Assembly: GCA_973895155.1 (NCBI GenBank)
Contig: OZ316895.1
Location: 3,286,001-3,350,000, forward strand
Source: Marsupella aquatica
Taxonomy: Eukaryota > Marchantiophyta
DNA length: 64,000 nt
Reading direction: 5' to 3'
In this document: positions 21,843-34,932 of the stretch, piece by piece
Numbering within the stretch: the stretch's first letter is position 1
How the letters are laid out: each line of letters begins with the position of its first letter
Notes under the pieces: generated by a model
Database searches by the model: none
The model's input: only the letters and a program-made list of their open reading frames with translations
What the model was told of the DNA's origin: nothing
Made by a program: the position numbers and the translations under genes

Positions 21843-24800
21843 TGGTGCTGATTGCAACGCTGCATTCCCCGGCCCTGATTAAATCTCTTCTGCCACTCAT
21901 CAGATTTTCCCGGCGCTCGACGGATTCTCACATCGCATGACGAAAAACGAAAAACACCTCGCAGCTTCTCACTTCGGAGGCGAGAATCTTCGGAGGCGAG
22001 AATCTTGAAAGGAGCAATCAAACTAGAGCAAATTCTTCAGTCCATCATGTGTCGTCAAAGCTTCACCTGTCTGCAGCGACATGCGCGAGGGAAGGAAGCG
22101 CAAACTTTTCCGAAATCGATCCCGAATTCGAGGAAATCATATTCAGCAAGAAGCAAGATTTTATGATCGCTCTCGAGCATAAGGAATGGGGGATCATTCT
22201 GCTGCAGATTTGGGGAATAGTTGATATCGTTTAAAACGACTGTGATGGAGACAAGTGTCAGCGTTTTGTGTTCCGTAAATTTTGACGCACAGTAACAATC
22301 GTGACTTTCATCTTTACCTTTTCCTGTGTTATATTTATCACCTACTAGTTTGATTACCTATTCTTGAAAGTAAATAGAGATAAGATGCCAAAAAGCCTTG
22401 CAAAAGATTCTATGTCGTTTCTCCTTCATCAGTGTCGGTATACATTTCACTTACAGTTTTGTCTTTATCTAGAGTTGCGACCTAGAGGGTTTCACTCCAT
22501 AAGTCAATATCCCAACTCTAGCTAATGTTCGAGATTAGTTATATAGATACATCAGATTGCCCCAACAAAAAAAAACTAAGAAAAAAACTGCTACATATGA
22601 TCCAAAAGGCCTTGCTCCCTGACTATCATCATGGCCTTATTTACGCTCATGGCCTTTTTTTATTAGGGGGGTGTATTTTGCACTTCAGAGGGCTTGAGCA
22701 TTCACTATTCTTTTGTAAAGGGCTAGGGTGTCTAGACAGATTCCTTTGCTAGACCCTCTTATGTAGTTCACCCGTGAACTCTACCAGGCTCTTTAGTTGA
22801 CCGATTACGCCGTGATTTAAGCCTTTGTTCCTGGATGTTTTTGTATTGCTCTCCTTCCTTTGTTGCTCTAGCCTTTTGGCCCTCTGGTTACCTCCCCTTC
22901 ATTGGGTCTTTGCCTGTCAAACGGCCTTGCAAGGTTTGCTGATGATAGCTAGGACGTCTCAAAAGTCAGCTTTGGCGGTCACCGTCCGTCCCCGTCAAAA
23001 GATGTTAATGTGCAACGGTAACACTTATTGACTGCCATTTAGCTGGTCCATAACTTTTCTATAAAACATACTTTTCAATGGGGGCTTACCTCTGAACTAC
23101 TTTTGAGACACCCCAGTAGCTGCAGGCCTGATAATGTGTGGGGATGCTCTGATCAGGCACATGCAATACCTGGAACGTACACAATTTGGGGGAACAAATT
23201 GGAGAGACAAGTCCTAGAGGATCCACAATAGCGCCCCAATACACAAACGGTCAGCCATCAGCCTTGTTTTTCAGAGGAGTGACATTTTTCCAGCCTGACC
23301 TGGCTCATACTATTCCAAAACTTTTCCAGGACAGGTCGCAACTTGAAAAACTATTGGAATAGTGACCTTCCCTCCTTACCCAGCAGAGTATGGACTGCTA
23401 TTGCATCCAAGAATGGCACCCACAAAGTGCAAGACATTATTCAGTTGTGTAGGACCCTAAATTCCCAGCCTGCACTGGTCCAAAGCCCAAAGCCAGTAAA
23501 TGGTTCAGTTGCTCTTAGGGTGGCTTTATGTGAGTGGGGCTATGGCCATTATGATTTTTCTTTTTTCATAATATTGCTTATAGATTAAACTAGAATGGAG
23601 GCATTTAAGAGGGCCATTCAAGCAGGCCCCTTCTGGACTGGGAAACCCAGCCCTCCATGGCATTTCATGGGCCTCTTCAAAATCCTATATGACAGGGTTA
23701 GTTCTGTCTCGTTTTTAAACTATAGCTATTGGTGGTTGGACCTTGATGGTGATACATTCGGACTATGTTTTCGTTGGCCCTTGGTGCTGGGTTTGGGAAA
23801 AAAATAAATGCCCCCTTCCCCCCTTGTGCTCATGTAAAGCCAGCTAAGCATTTGGACTTATGTTTTGGATGGCTCTTGGTGTTGGGGTTTGGGAAAAGAA
23901 TGAATGCCTCCTGCCCCCCTTTTGATCATGTGAAGCTACCCTTGGCTAGGCGAACTCCCATTTGGGTCTGCCCGACTGGATCCTAGGCCTAGGTGCACAT
24001 TGCCAATGAACAAGATTGCAGTAGTGGATATCAGATGGGGCTCGGTGGAGGCTAGACAAGCAATTAATTTACTGCTGTAGTAGGAGATTTGCAAGCGGAT
24101 TACCTGGTGGTGTTTAACACTTGCCAGGACAGGGGAAACAAATCATTGCCCCAGTAGCACAACCGTTGCCTACTCTTGCCTACTCTTGCCTACTCCTGTT
24201 CTACAGTTACACTTATATATCATTAACTACTGTACATACAAGGAAGGTGGGTCTGGAAGTGCCCTATGCACACCCAACTGTACTTTGCCTGAGAGAAGAT
24301 ACTGATCTTGCCCAAAGTCGTGCTCCACATCTGTTGTGGCCTGTGCAATCATCTTGGTTTGAGAGGTGCCCAGGCCTATCTGATATCTATACCAAGCCTG
24401 TGTGAGCTGTCTATGATGATTGCCATGGACGACGATGGAATCTCATTGAAACGACTGTTTCGATTCGTTCATATCTGCCAGATCCCATTGGTGCATGCCA
24501 TGCTGGGCAGCACGCACAGGTCTGAACTTCCGACTTCATAAAACAAACCAGGTAGTCGGAGAGGATTCGGTTTCAGATTACCAGATCTCAGGAGCACTTG
24601 ATACCGAGCACTAGGTCCGAATATGCACTTCAAAAGCGGCGGAAGGAGTAATTCATTGCCAGAGTGATTGAGATATTCCTGCCAACATACACAAAAAAAA
24701 GACGCAAACAAAGGTGACAGCTCCACGACCTCGTCAACCTTCCCCAGTCCGTTTAACGTGGGCTGCTCTTCTCACAAGAAAAATTACTTCGAATAGTCTT

Positions 24801-25038
24801 CTTTTATTTACAACAAAAGCGTGACTGGACTTCCTTTACTCGGGAGCATGGTCCATCTCTCATCACATCGATACCCATGGTTCTCTAATTGACATGATTC
24901 ATGCAGACTGGTTCTCTCGCAGGTGTTGGCAAATTTAAGGGAAGGCTTTTGCTTTTGCAACTACAATTCAAGATAGCTACCAAAATTTTGGACCCATCAA
25001 TGATCGGCCTTTTCAATCAATTTGATGTTTTGAGGTGA
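21843..25038. other. intergenic: SERAC1-like 5' region to PPR 3' region
   Basis: No gene was recognised. The first ~200 bp should hold the 5' UTR and promoter of the SERAC1-like gene; sequence just below 25039 is probably the PPR 3' UTR. A CCTAGAGGGTTTCACTCCA motif at about 22480-22499 resembles the CCTAGAGGCTTCACTCTA motif of the AT-rich array near 49.87 kb. TGCCTACTCT is repeated three times at 24168-24197. Confidence 0.5.
23756..23940 (+). repeat. tandem duplication, two ~90-100-bp units
   Basis: Both units run ATTCGGACTATGTTTT (or ATTTGGACTTATGTTTT), then TTGGTG.TGG.TTTGGGAAAA, AATG(A)ATGCC, a C-rich run, and CATGT(A/G)AAGC. It is noncoding and moderately diverged. Confidence 0.75.
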
Positions 25039-28000
25039 CTAGTTTAGAATTTCTGATCTACTGGGTGCGTCTACGGGAGACTGATCGTCTAACACGACGG
25101 CACTCTTGGCTTCTAAGTCGGACTCATTAGATGGCATCTCTACCGGTGATGTATATTCCGACGGTTGGTCTGATACTGCACCAGGTTCCGGCACCTCATC
25201 GGATGGTGAAGTCTGTGTGGGGTCTGCCCTTCCCTTGAAGTCGACTCTACGGCCTTCATCTACCAATGCCTTAATCCCAATTAATCTTGGATCATCTCTT
25301 GGTATGTTACTCCTCTGCCAAAACAAATAATAAAAAAATATTTAGCAAAACAGAAAATAGATACTGTATCAGAACACTAACCCTCAATCACAGATATCAT
25401 TGGACATGAGACAAAATCCTATTCTGAAACATGCATCGCTAACATGGAGATCATATCCAACAGAAATCAAGTAAGCCTTGCTCCAATCTCGAGCTAACTT
25501 CCCTGGAAAGGTTAGAAGTAAAGAAATAATAAACTTAGTAGCTGACACCGTCAACAAATCAAATACAAAGCACATTAGTGGCAAAATGGGGAGAGGACAG
25601 ATTAAACAGCAATAGTAATCTAAGCATTCATTAAATAATGTAATCTCCAACAAGCTTAGGCTTTACCTCAAGAGCTCGGTAGTACTCCTGTACGATAAAT
25701 TTTGAAATTTTGACCTCACGGTTCCTCATCATGTCCCATACCATGTTTGCTACAGCAATATCGTACGTCTGTGGAACCAACCATAAGCCCAAATTAACAA
25801 TAGCATTCCAAACATGACATGCTTTTCCTGGTATTAAAAGATCAAACTGTCCCTCATGGACCCTGAAGTAAGCTGCATAGTTCATGCTTTTGAGAAGAAA
25901 TGGCTTGTAACAGAAATCAATTGATTCCAATTGCAGATATATTTCCGATTGGGGCAAGGAATTAAACGACACCATTGTAAAAGAGCCAGAATTGAAATAA
26001 TGCAGAATGGCTCAAAGCAATTTATCAAGGACTTAATAGAGTGAATACGAGCATAACCGATATACAAGAATTATACTAGAGAGTAAAGAAAATTGAATGA
26101 ATAAGAGGTCGAAGCAATGAATTAAGAACATGAAGTGTACGAATGAACAAAACGAGAATGTTCTCCATGTAGATCTAACTAGGCCACAGGGTCACCTATG
26201 TACAAAGACTTTCCAGCGTCAAATTCCACAGATCACACAAAGTAGGCAGCATATACAATTAGTCAAACAACACATCAAGATCCCTTATCTCAGCCAAACG
26301 TCGAACTGAGAAATAGGCCACTAATCTAAGTTAGAAAGCAATTGAGACAGTTCTAAAAAAACGAAATTTACGGATAAAGGCAATCTGCTACACCAAACCG
26401 CGAGGGCATCTAGATCAACATGGTTCTCTATAACTGGGCTGGAAGGCCTGGATGAATGCAAAACTTTAAAGAATCCTATCACCCTTTCAGACTGATTGCA
26501 GATTGACGCATTCCAACCAAACAAGCAAACTACGACTCAAATAGCCAATCGGTTCTACAGTGAATTACTTGCAAGTCAATGATAACAGGGTCATCGGAGG
26601 GGATTCAACTACTGACAGTCCTCTGATTGACCCATTTCAAAAGACAAAACACACAAAAGTAGAGGAATCTTCCTACAGCTCCTGTAGGTTCTATAACATG
26701 GTCAACGTGTTAATATAGGCACCCAGCAACAAAGCCAAATCCGTACAAGAGTCAAGTTCTTACTTTTGGCTGACAGGCTCGTTGCAGAAGCTTACTTCCT
26801 AATTGAGCGTTCAAGAAGAACCCCTTTTGCACAAAGTCAACCTGTAGACGACAAACAGCCACATCGTCAAACAGAAGTGTATAATCTCAACTGTTCTCAC
26901 AAAAGTTATCAGAGCAGAAACAAACTTGCAGGTTTCCTACACAGCTGAGAGATCGACCACTAACATAACATGTATAGACAACCATATTTCTTCAATGCCA
27001 AAACAAACGTACAGGGCCCAAAATGGCATACCAAGAGCTTTTGTGCAATTGCAGATGACTCTGGAGAGCACTGATCAATGGCTCCCTCAATTAGTATCTG
27101 TCTCACAAAAGAACCACCATTACCATCAATAGTTGCCTACAGCATATGACCCTAAAATTGGTACAATATTGACTACCCAACACGCAAAGCTATGTAAGGG
27201 ATGCTAGGCATAGAGACACCCCTCCACAATGCGCTATGTATCTAAAATATGTCAAGAGCATGAGAAGGATCAAGAGAAGTCGGTTTCTTATCCTGGACAA
27301 AGAGCTAAGCCATTGACATGTATGCACGTGAGGTTTTGACCGGAGTTCGGGAAATGTGGATCAAAGCAACCCTGCTGGCACGTCGGAAAGAGAAGGTCAG
27401 GAAGAGTATACCATGTACAGCTCAAGAGTTGGCTGTCTGCCTGTGTCCACAAATTTACTGTACGCTGCGCATGCCTGCTCAAAGTCACCCTCCATCAAAT
27501 GGCACCTGTTGCAGGACCAACATAAATGACGCATGCAAAAACGAGTCCCTTATGCTCTTACGCAATCGCAAATGCATCTCATTGAACTGTCAAAACAACG
27601 TCAAAAGAGAAATCTGGCCACGTAACTTCTACCGTTCGCAGTTTTGACACAAAGCACATTCTTGGGAAGATTCGATTGTGATTATCTAATCCCGACCACA
27701 GCAACCTTTGCAAACAATTCTTGTCCCCCACTCCCAAGAATGGCAACAGTGAGATTACTAACGCCAGTATCACCTTCTTCAAAATCCTATGGAGCAAAAG
27801 TCTCTTATCTGTCCTGCTACGTGAAACAATTAGTTGTCTAAGAAAGCGTAAGAAATGGCCATACTTCAGAAGTTGAGTGACGCAATATGAATCCAGTTGA
27901 TGTCCGTCCGTCTCGACTAATTTCAAAACAGTCTTCACAGCCTGTATCTCTGCTTAGTTAGAATTTGTCTAATTGCAGCCTGATTTTACCTGCCATTCCC

Positions 28001-30394
28001 GCACTTGAAGAGATTTGAAGCAACCAAAAGTACAGCAGAAGTAAACCATGATGTGCTATTTTAAGTGGCAACGTATAATTTTAGAGGAGCTCAGATTCAC
28101 ACAAGAAGAAAAGTTTCTACAATGCAAGTGTTTCCACCTTAAGTGCATGAGAAAACAAATTAAACGGCCCACCTCCTTATTCCCAAGTGCACTCAGAGCT
28201 TTCACCGCAGCATGATAGACAGCAAGGCGGCGATTCACAGAACCACGTCTAGTCTGCAGGTCAACTAACAACATGCTCGCTAACCCATCGTCGACATCAT
28301 CAGTAGTTTCCAACTCTCCAGTGGCAGCTACAGCCATTAAATCCTCCGCTGACTGCTGCTTTGACTGCTCCAGCAACTCAAAAATCTGCAAGCATTGCCG
28401 TCCACAGTTTTCAAGCATCAAGCCTCCTGGCCGACTAGTCGCGAACAGCCTTTACCAAATGAGCCACATTAACAATGCATTGATGGGCAGGAGTCTTCCC
28501 TTATTTGCGGAGGGTTTCTCGCGAGGTCCACATCCAAGCCAAAAGTTGAAAAACAGGATTGAATGATGCTGGAAAATTCTTGCCCAACAAATCAAGTTCA
28601 AATCTCTAATAATATACAGAAAGGCACTGCATTCAGCTTCAGTTTCTCCAATCAATATTTCCGTCCGGAGATACTCTTCCACTAGCATAGACCTTCATAC
28701 CAAATTCAGGAATGTGAGCAGAAAAAATAGTTACCTTCTGGACAGCATCTTGAGTGTGAGGTTGCTTATTTTCATGGGCTATTATAAGAGCGCCATAAAA
28801 ATTCCTGTCCAGAGAGAGACCACTTGCTGCCATCCTCCTTACAACTCCGTATCTGCTTGCGAACCCAAATTAATCCAAATCAGTGACTCCACCATGACGC
28901 TACACATTTTTACTCATAGAACATCATCATATCTGAAAATAATTCCTCAATTTCGGTTGCTTAATTCCTAAATATACTAGACAGGGAAAGAATGTCTGTA
29001 CGCTTCGTCAACGCGACCAGCAATTGCACAAGTTCTCAAAAGCGCCAAAAACGTGCGGTGCCTCAGTTGAATTCCAGAAGCCTCCATTTCGTCAGCTACC
29101 TGAATGCAACATGCACGGGAACAACTGTTCATTGGAATAGCCATACCACAGGAGCAACGGCTTTATACCATTTTTGTCAATGTGAACTATCCCCAAGATT
29201 AACGCATTGCTCGGTACAAGGAAAGGTGGGAATGATCGAGGGCTCCAGGGTTTTTACTTTGCACTGGGGATTTCATCAATGAAAAGCAGCTGACAACTTC
29301 TACTATCCTCTCTAAAACGACAGAGTTCATACTATGGCCATGGACAGATCAGAGAAATTGAAGGATAGTCCAAAACAAGATCAAACACTTAAACGACTGA
29401 CGAACCTGAAATGCACGCTCGACTTGCATTGATCTGCCACATGCTGCGATGACGCAGTTGTATAAGTCAACCTGTACAATGCAAGATTTAATTTCAGTAT
29501 TGCTGTGCACGCCTTTCAAAGTAACAATCTATGTCAGCGAATTCCAAAGGTGGACTGTATAGATTTAACACAATCAGCTGTACGTGATTTGGAGATAAAA
29601 TCAAACATACGTCAGGGGTGAGTCCCATGGCCTTCATCTCGTCGAAGAAATACATCACATCTTGCAGTCGTAAACCCTTCATACAGCCGTCAATGAGAAG
29701 AAAAAACGTCTCGGGGATTGGCTGAACTCCGTCCAGCAGCATATCGTCGTAAACATCACGAACGAGTGCTGGTCTGCAATCCCCCACTTTCATATTTTCC
29801 ATCAGTGACTATTATCCTCAGCATTAATTAGGACTAGTGGTCACATTTCCTCACGTGCGCTGTGAACAAAACACGAAGGGAAATTTTATTGACACTCTCC
29901 AAGCATTTGACCTAGATATTTCGTGAATGAAAGAGAAATAAGATTGTATGGCATCAAGTAATCACCTTCTCTTATAGTTGACAGCTGAAATAAGTCTATT
30001 ATAGTGATAAACATCACTAGCTTCGGCCGGCTTGGATCCAGGAGAAGAATAAGCGGAACTGAAATCACGCGTAAACCCGTGCAGTGCTGGACGAGGTGCT
30101 GCTGACACTGACTCAGGAATGCAAGTTGCCAGTCCCAAAAAGTCCGAACCTGGACCAAATGATCAACAATTCAACTCAGTGCTGCATTCTCGGCCGAATG
30201 CTCTCTGGGGGCAAATTAAGATTTCATAAAAAAGTGACACTGATGGAATTTATTTTCGTAGTCCTTATCTGAAAGTGCCAAAGCGACATGAAAAGACTGA
30301 GCGGTAAACTACCAGAGAGAGCTGCAGAGTTTTGGGAAGACCACCACGACGCCGAAGTGCGCAGCAAAGCTCGTGGCAAGGAGCGCATCGCCAT
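25039..30394 (-). CDS. pentatricopeptide-repeat (PPR) protein, probably mitochondrial, 13 exons
   Basis: Exons from the 5' end: 30394-30313, 30149-29966, 29773-29611, 29471-29406, 29099-29002, 28852-28735, 28385-28173, 27947-27865, 27505-27412, 27097-27032, 26841-26764, 25768-25667, 25314-25039; 540 residues, phases consistent. The start MAMRSLPRALLRTSASWWSS is a plausible mitochondrial presequence. PPR-like helical pairs follow: YHYNRLISAVNYKR, FFLLIDGCMKGLRLQDVMYFFDEM, LYNCVIAACGRSMQVERAF, TFLALLRTCAIAGRVDEA and NFYGALIIAHENK. The block IFELLEQSK..SAED with a later LAVYHAAVKAL resembles, from memory, the Arabidopsis At4g35850 type; this was not checked. PPR proteins bind organelle RNA. The last exon carries an acidic, Pro/Ser-rich tail. 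Exon 8 uses an acceptor at 27948 and is less sure than the rest. Confidence 0.88.
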
Positions 30395-30447
30395 GGTTGG
30401 CAGCTTTCAGATCACACACTCTTCGGAAAATGAGGAGGGCACGCAGG

Positions 30448-30455
30448 AAACCCTA
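30448..30455 (-). promoter_or_regulatory. telo-box motif upstream of the PPR gene
   Basis: AAACCCTA on the plus strand, i.e. TAGGGTTT in the gene's direction, lies 54 bp before the PPR start codon. Such boxes mark many plant genes for translation and organelle biogenesis. A single 8-bp match can be chance. Confidence 0.35.
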
Positions 30456-30652
30456 GTCCATCGATGGGGAAATGTTCAATGCCTGCCTTGCTATCGAGGT
30501 GCATTGCAAGGTCTGCACAGTATCGTTCCGCCGCAATGTGACATGAGTACAGAACAGTCGAGTAGCTCTTACTCAAAAGCACAGTGTCAACTTTCGCTTT
30601 GCATGTCTGTTTGGAGAATACCTTCTTTTAAACCTTGGAGAATGCTTTCTTT

Positions 30653-30805
30653 TAAACCACACCTGCCCATATAAAAGCCTAATTCTGTCGTTATTCACAC
30701 CTGCCCATATAAAAGCCTAATTCCTAATTCCATAGTTAAAGTACACCTGCTCACATAAAAGCCTAATTTCATCTTGAAATCACACCTGCCCAAATGAAAG
30801 CCCAA
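30653..30805 (+). repeat. four copies of a CCTGCCCATATAAAAGCCTAA repeat
   Basis: The core CACCTGCCCATATAAAAGCC followed by TAATTC recurs at about 30659, 30700, 30751 (CTGCTCACATAAAAGCC) and 30783 (CTGCCCAAATGAAAGCCC). A fifth copy is near 32372. Steps are irregular (32-51 bp). Confidence 0.8.
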
Positions 30806-30900
30806 TTCTGTCGTTCACTACTCCTCAGTGAACATTCCTGTTCAATAGTGTCTCACCACAAAAGGTGTAACTTTATGGTGAAGCACTTGCCAATGAATTA
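30783..30900 (+). repeat. direct repeat, left copy (partner 32372-32508)
   Basis: Shared order: CACCTGCCCAAAT, then CACTACTCCT, GTGAACATTCCTGTTCAA, GTGTCTCACCA, AAAAGGTG, and ATGGTGAAGCACTTGCCAAT. The partner copy lies about 1.6 kb to the right in the same orientation. The pair could be long terminal direct repeats of a small element or a segmental duplication. Confidence 0.75.
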
Positions 30901-31559
30901 ATCCGTGGACCCCCATCCTCATCCAAGGAATGTGTGTGTGATGAAGTGAAATGGAGGTAACCAATGGTTTTGAGTCTCTTGGTGATCTTGGTGTGTGCTT
31001 GTACAAAAGAGAACGCTCAAAAGACAAAGGAGATTGATCTGGTTGAGATGATCTCTCAGGTTTATCAAATGGAAGGTTGAATGTAGAGGAATTGAGTTTT
31101 TTGACAGTTTTTGCTTACACATTGGAGAAATCATGTTTCTACCATTCTTGATTGATCATTTGTGAGTTACATTGAGCATTACCGCCACAAGACAGACTGG
31201 ATGACAACACTCAATTGTTGGTGAAAGAGCACTTGTTGTTTCGATGGGAAGAATGCACAAAATGGACGAGCCATCATTTCATATGAAGGTTTTGTGGTTT
31301 TTTTATTTAAGATAGTTATGGTGAGGGGGAGACTAACGATTGTTTCTTCAACATAAAGGTTGCATTTGGCGTCAACCTGTGTTCATAGTGAGCTTCAGTT
31401 GAAGACTGGAGGGACACAAACAATTCAAGCCAGGAAGTAAGCATTGCAGACAAGTGATGGTGACATAATTGAATAAATCAATTTGCAATAGCTAAGTTTG
31501 TGACGGTGAGGAGATTGTGACATCTGTTAGTCGAGCAAGGGTTGCCAATGAGTCTTAGA

Positions 31560-31935
31560 TTGACAAATTTTGTCAAGTTCCACCTGAGTTTTTGAATTTC
31601 TCTGCCTTTCCAATGAGTGTGACAATAAGAAATTTTCATCATGAGTTCATGAATTCTTTTAGCTTTCTAACATTGAGTCCAACATTGACAAATTTCATGT
31701 CAGATTTTGTCATGGTACTAAAGAGATCATGAGATTTTCAATCTCTCTCTAAAGTGTGACATTGAGAGTATTTGTCAAGAATTAGAGAGATCATGAGTGT
31801 CCGAATTTCTCTAGCTTTCCAATGAATGTGACATTGAGCTATTTTATCAAGATAGTACTAAAGAGATCATGAGTTTCTTGATCTTGAGCTTTCCAATGAA
31901 TCAACATTGACAGATTTAATCAAGTACTAAGGAGA
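31560..31935 (+). repeat. degenerate tandem array of ~70-100-bp units
   Basis: Recurring pieces in order are GACAAATTT.GTCA, AAAGAGATCATGAG, TTTCTCTAGCTTTCCAATGA and GTGACATTGAG. At least four units are visible, all diverged, with no open frame across them. Confidence 0.7.
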
Positions 31936-31958
31936 TTGATTATTATTCAGTTGGAGTC

Positions 31959-32300
31959 AAAAGAGTTCTAACTATATACATTTCTATCAATTGGTTATTT
32001 TTTAATACTTGCAAACAATTAAAAAATACAAGCATTTTGATGTAAAACACTGATATATCATTGACGAATGGTAACTTTATTTTACCAAATGACATCTCTT
32101 CCTTTGTACTTTGGTTTTTTTACTCTTAATATTTACGGCATGGCGCCCCAAAAATTACGTTGCTTTTGCCACAAACACGAATGTGTGCTTTTGTTACTGT
32201 CAAAAATAGGATCTGTCCTGTTTGTGGCTGGTTTTGGTGATGTGGCGCAACCTCATGGTAGGGAATTTGTCAAGGACCTCTCATGGGGGTCCGTAAATAG
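31959..32300 (+). repeat. ~345-bp dispersed repeat, copy 1 (copy 2 at 54755-55103)
   Basis: Landmarks in order: GTTCTAACTAT, CTTGCAAACAATTAAAAAAT, TTTTACCAAATGACATCTCT, TTACGGCATGGCGCCCCAAAA, GTTTGTGGCTGGTT, GATGTGGCGCAACC and CTCATGGGGGTCCGTAA. All recur in the same order and orientation at 54755-55103. Confidence 0.9.
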
Positions 32301-32371
32301 TATGCATTCAACACCTTTGTGGAGCTCAAGCACATTTCTGAACGTCATATAAAATCCTAATTCAGTTTAAG

Positions 32372-32508
32372 CCACACCTGCCCAAATACAAGCCTAATTC
32401 CATAGTTCACTACTTATTCCTGTTCACTACTCCTAGTGAACATTCCTGTTCAACAGTGTCTCACCATAAAAGGTGGAACTATATGGTGAAGCACTTGCCA
32501 ATAAAATA
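32372..32508 (+). repeat. direct repeat, right copy (partner 30783-30900)
   Basis: This has the same block order as 30783-30900 with small indels. It is followed by CACTCAACACCTTTTGTGGAGCTCAAGCACATTT at 32515-32550, itself a copy of 32307-32336, so duplications overlap here. Confidence 0.75.
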
Positions 32509-33003
32509 GTATTCACTCAACACCTTTTGTGGAGCTCAAGCACATTTTTGAGCCTCTGAACTTTATAATGAGAGCAATGGGTAACTCATAGCTCTTAATA
32601 GGTGCACGGGTGATTTTAACCACCATTTAGATTTTCATCTTGTATTTGTTGAAGGTTGTCTACAATGATTTAGTTGGTGTATCGGGTCTCATGTATGCTT
32701 GTAAGGAAGCTAATAGTCCTTCATTTGATTGGATTGATGAGATGAAGATAATGGGAAAATTTTGGGGATACATTTTTCTTTAAATTGGTCTAGAAAGTAG
32801 GTCTTCAAGCTATACAACAACATAATAACTTGGACTCCTAGTGGACTTGAGACAAAATTATTTAAGGTTAAAAAACTCATTTGATGTGTTTTAGAACATT
32901 TATGTAACCCTAGTGAGACAAAAATAGCAGCATCAAAACTCAATTTTCTTGGACTAACTTCAAATATTGTTGGGTTTAGGTGCACGTACACCATCACAAC
33001 TAG

Positions 33004-33039
33004 TCATCTCATCTCATCTCATCTCATCTCATCTCATCT
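33004..33039 (+). repeat. (TCATC)n microsatellite
   Basis: About seven head-to-tail copies of the pentanucleotide TCATC. Confidence 0.95.
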
Positions 33040-33905
33040 GTTAACGAATGTAGAAGAAATTCGACAACATGCACCTTTTTGTGACTATTGTGCACACTCA
33101 TCCATCGGGAGCCAGTGGGCATGATGCACTTGGACCTCAATACCCAAACATACTATGCATTGCTTCCCCAACGCAAGTTCTTGTGGGAACTGAATGCGGC
33201 TTGACTACTGTTTTGGTAAGATTGGCAAGTGGGCGAGATAGCCTGTGCAAACCGTGAGGACCATAGGCACCCCAAGTCGCAACTGAGATCAAGAGGCCAT
33301 AGTTATCCTCAAGAGCTTTCCAATGCATCCAAGAAGTCCCATAAAGGACTTTGCGTTTAGGAGATATTGTTGTTTTTTATTGGTGACCCTTGATAGCGCA
33401 ATCGCTATACCCCATGACTTGGGCTTGTCTTTGGTCCACTGGAGACACAACTCTACTCATATATGTTTCTGTTGACTTGCTACCCCCTACCAACTTTGGA
33501 CCCGTATTTTGCCCCCCCCCCACAAGGACTCAAACCAAGTTGACCAGACATGAAGCTAACTTGCTAGGCCAATAACTTTCTAGTTAGACATATGTAGATG
33601 AAGTGTCTTAGCCCATTGCAGCTGGGTCAATGCGGTGCTCATGCCCAGGCCCTTAGGATTTATTGGGCGTCAACAGTCCCAGCGGCTCCACCCGAGCGCT
33701 GCCAATTTTTGAATTGTGTTGTTTCGCATGATCCAAACTTTCTTACACTTAGGTCCAAGAGGAGTTTTCACTCAAGCCCTTAGAACTTGATTGTCAGGGG
33801 TCCGGACTGTTTACCTTGAGCCCAACCCATCTTATGGCCCGACTTGCTCTTCACGCCAGTCCGAGTTGCGTGTGCGCGACTTTAGCTCAATGCCTCGCCT
33901 TTGCT

Positions 33906-34262
33906 AGGGTAACATGTTGAGCATAGACAACAATCACAACGGTAAGCACATGACACATCCAACGTGCAAGTATTCGACACAAGAGATACATGGTTCACCT
34001 CCTCGAGAACCATGTATTCGAATAACTCCCCTAACACTTTTACAGATGATACAGAAACAAACAAACAAACCTAAAGTTTAGACACACCTTTCTTTCTTTG
34101 CATAGACTTTAAGGGGCAAACATGGTATCATTAAAAATGGAAAACTAGTCCATTCCGTTGAACATTGACAACATTCATAACAACATGCACATATCCATCC
34201 AATGATCAAATAGTCGACACAAAGAGATACTTGGTTCACCTCCACATAAGGCTCCATCCATA
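33906..34262 (+). repeat. direct repeat pair, ~110-bp units about 250 bp apart
   Basis: 33910-34020 and 34160-34262 share the order TTGA(G)CAT(A)GACAACA, CACAT, TCGACACAA(A)GAGATAC and TGGTTCACCTCC. They are moderately diverged and noncoding. Confidence 0.7.
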
Positions 34263-34799
34263 GGAACACACAAGAGCTTTACTGTACTCTAGGCCGACCA
34301 GCCATACCAAACATCCACAACACAAGCTCTCCTTATCTTTCAACTGGTTCCATAACAATGAGCCTGAGTTCACATCGCTTGGGTATATAGTGTGTGCACA
34401 ACATTACTAACTTAACCTAGTCTGCGACTAAGGTTAGCCCTAACTGTGATACAATAATAATTCTAGACCTAAAAGTTAATCCTAACACATTCTGGTTTCT
34501 GCTTTGGTTTATGAAGTAGTTCTTACGATGGATTGATTGTCCGCACCAAGCTTGTTTGTGCAAATAAAAAAGGCTGGATGTGAGCTTGAAGCAGTTTCCT
34601 TTTTTCCTATTGATCAATTGACTGTCTCCAATGGATTCTATTGTATGTGAGCGCAGGTAGTGAGGCAGAGCATTCTCGGGAGGGGTCTGACCTAGTATAG
34701 GGTGGCTTACCAAACCACAACCTGGGTCCTAGTAACTGCACATCAAAATATGACATATGCGGTGAACAACATCCCTCCATACCATCATAAACCTGGTCA

Positions 34800-34932
34800 T
34801 TTTCTTTAAATTAATGTGTACACCCTATATTATCACATTTTGATGTGTATTTATTTTAGATATCATCATAATTCTTGTTATTTTATTTAAATCAATGAGT
34901 GTACACCTTATATTACCACATTTTGATGTGTG
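34800..34932 (+). repeat. tandem duplication, two ~80-bp units
   Basis: Both units carry TTATTTAAAT or TCTTTAAATT, then AATG.GTGTACACC, TATATTA.CACATTTTGATGTGT. The second starts about 80 bp after the first. Confidence 0.75.

Noticed and set aside
28600-28700. Extra exon between PPR exons 6 and 7
   Set aside because: All frames stop quickly or break the phase; joining exon 6 directly to IFELLEQSK keeps the frame and the family order.
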